From NCBI RefSeq assembly GCF_030158815.1, contig NZ_BPFZ01000005.1, forward strand, positions 118,160 to 182,159: a DNA stretch of 64,000 nucleotides, written 5' to 3'. The translations under genes were made by a program, and so were the position numbers. The notes below the pieces were generated by a model. It made no database searches. It was given only the letters and a program-made list of their open reading frames with translations, and was not told where the DNA came from. The DNA comes from Candidatus Phycosocius spiralis. Its GTDB lineage: Bacteria; Pseudomonadota; Alphaproteobacteria; Caulobacterales; Aquidulcibacteraceae. How positions within the stretch are numbered: position 1 is the stretch's first letter; each line of letters opens with the position of its first letter. Shown piece by piece: positions 63,433-64,000 of this stretch.

Positions 63433-64000
63433 GGCAAATCATATAAGATTTCCATCTTCACCAAGTGCGTAGACGATTAGCTTGCTGATCTGTTCCTAGA
63501 CCTGACTTGGCGCACTGGTTGCATCTGTGTATTTGCTGCATGATTGGGTGCGGCGGGCTTGTCATGGCCAACGCCAATTAGCCAAGTCGTGAGCAGGGTT
63601 TAGCACATAGGGCAGCTGCCCCAAACCATCTTAGATCATAGATCTTAGGCTGGGCATGTTCAGAAGACAGGGACACTAAGGCGTCGGCGGTATTGAATTC
63701 GTTCCGCGTAGTCGTATCACTTGTGTTGCTTTCATGTCTTCCCATGACCTGCTTAACGGCATTACCTAAATGATCTTTTAGAGCTCTTGGATGTTGACCA
63801 AGAAACACAATACCTTTTCAATAAGTCATTATTGGTCATCTTACCCTATTTGGATTGAGACACGCGTTTAAAAGGGTTGAATTACTTGCCCTAAATAAGA
63901 TATAGTCAGGCCTTGTCCTGGCCAACATTGGCCCACCTTGCTCAAGCGCGTACCATTTCTTTGTGCTTGGTTGATAAAATCTTCCGACTGCTCAGCAGAA
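63433..64000. other. Gene-free region at the right edge
   Basis: The last 568 bases show no gene that I can support. A 76-codon frame on the minus strand (63578-63808) has no ribosome-binding site or known pattern. The DNA continues past the window and may be the flank of a gene outside. Confidence 0.45.

Noticed and set aside
63578..63808. 76-codon frame on the minus strand near the right edge
   Set aside because: No ribosome-binding site, no recognisable domain and composition unlike the neighbours.

Overview
The window is chromosomal DNA from an alphaproteobacterium, most likely of the Caulobacterales/Hyphomonadaceae type, with moderate GC (about half by eye). Three things point there: the collinear block fliQ-fliR-flhB-cckA-recA (gene order known from Caulobacter, here all on the minus strand), the phoR/pstC-pstA-pstB-phoU-phoB order with no pstS, and alphaproteobacterial regulatory sites, namely a GTTC-N7-GTTC LexA box before recA and a TTAA-N7-TTAA CtrA-type box before a flagellum-associated gene. 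Coding density is high and almost everything is core metabolism or cell biology. No transposase, integrase, prophage or CRISPR array is visible.

Layout. 0-7.7 kb: ispG (cut by the window edge), rodZ, ptsP and lysC on the minus strand, ubiG on the plus strand, then recA. 7.8-11.9 kb: the cell-cycle kinase cckA with the flagellar export genes flhB, fliR and fliQ. 12.3-21.9 kb: queF, an APC amino-acid permease, a TlyA-type methyltransferase, a glycine-zipper protein, a TrmA/RlmD-type methyltransferase, a YcgN-GT2-DUF2064 cluster, a lytic transglycosylase and a family-4-like uracil-DNA glycosylase. 22-29.2 kb: ETF-ubiquinone oxidoreductase, two related TPR proteins tightly coupled to ispE, and a GST. 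29.2-35.4 kb: a DPP4-type peptidase preceded by a DUF4169/RHH pair, then a 906-residue FlaEY-like propeller protein with a CtrA-type box. 35.7-45.8 kb: clpB and the complete phosphate regulon phoR-pstCAB-phoU-phoB with two Pho boxes. 45.8-52 kb: cupin and gloB, a methyltransferase, a lone PII protein, fabA-fabB, an SH3 protein and a D-2-hydroxyacid dehydrogenase. 52.5-56.1 kb: a polyamine uptake and degradation operon (potH-potI-potG-puuD) preceded by two identical palindromic operator-like sites. 56.2-60.9 kb: an orphan RusA-type resolvase, a small unknown gene, folA, fpr, then infA-maf-rng-yacG-tRNA-Phe. From 60.9 kb to the end the DNA is gene-poor: a duplicated 95-bp structured repeat just behind the tRNA gene, two small lipoprotein genes and long stretches where I see no gene.

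How the genes work together. PhoR/PhoB with PhoU control the Pst permease, probably through the Pho boxes seen. CckA feeds the CtrA phosphorelay, and the TTAA-N7-TTAA site at 34.87 kb is a plausible target of that relay near a flagellum-linked gene. PotGHI imports putrescine or a relative, and PuuD removes the gamma-glutamyl group during its breakdown. FabA and FabB make unsaturated fatty acids.

The observations most worth following up are a CckA with no membrane anchor, the tandem palindromes before the polyamine operon, the twin 95-bp repeat downstream of tRNA-Phe, a uracil-DNA glycosylase that has lost part of its Fe-S cysteine set, and a perfect 18-bp palindrome between queF and the permease gene. 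I did not find a convincing wholly new system.
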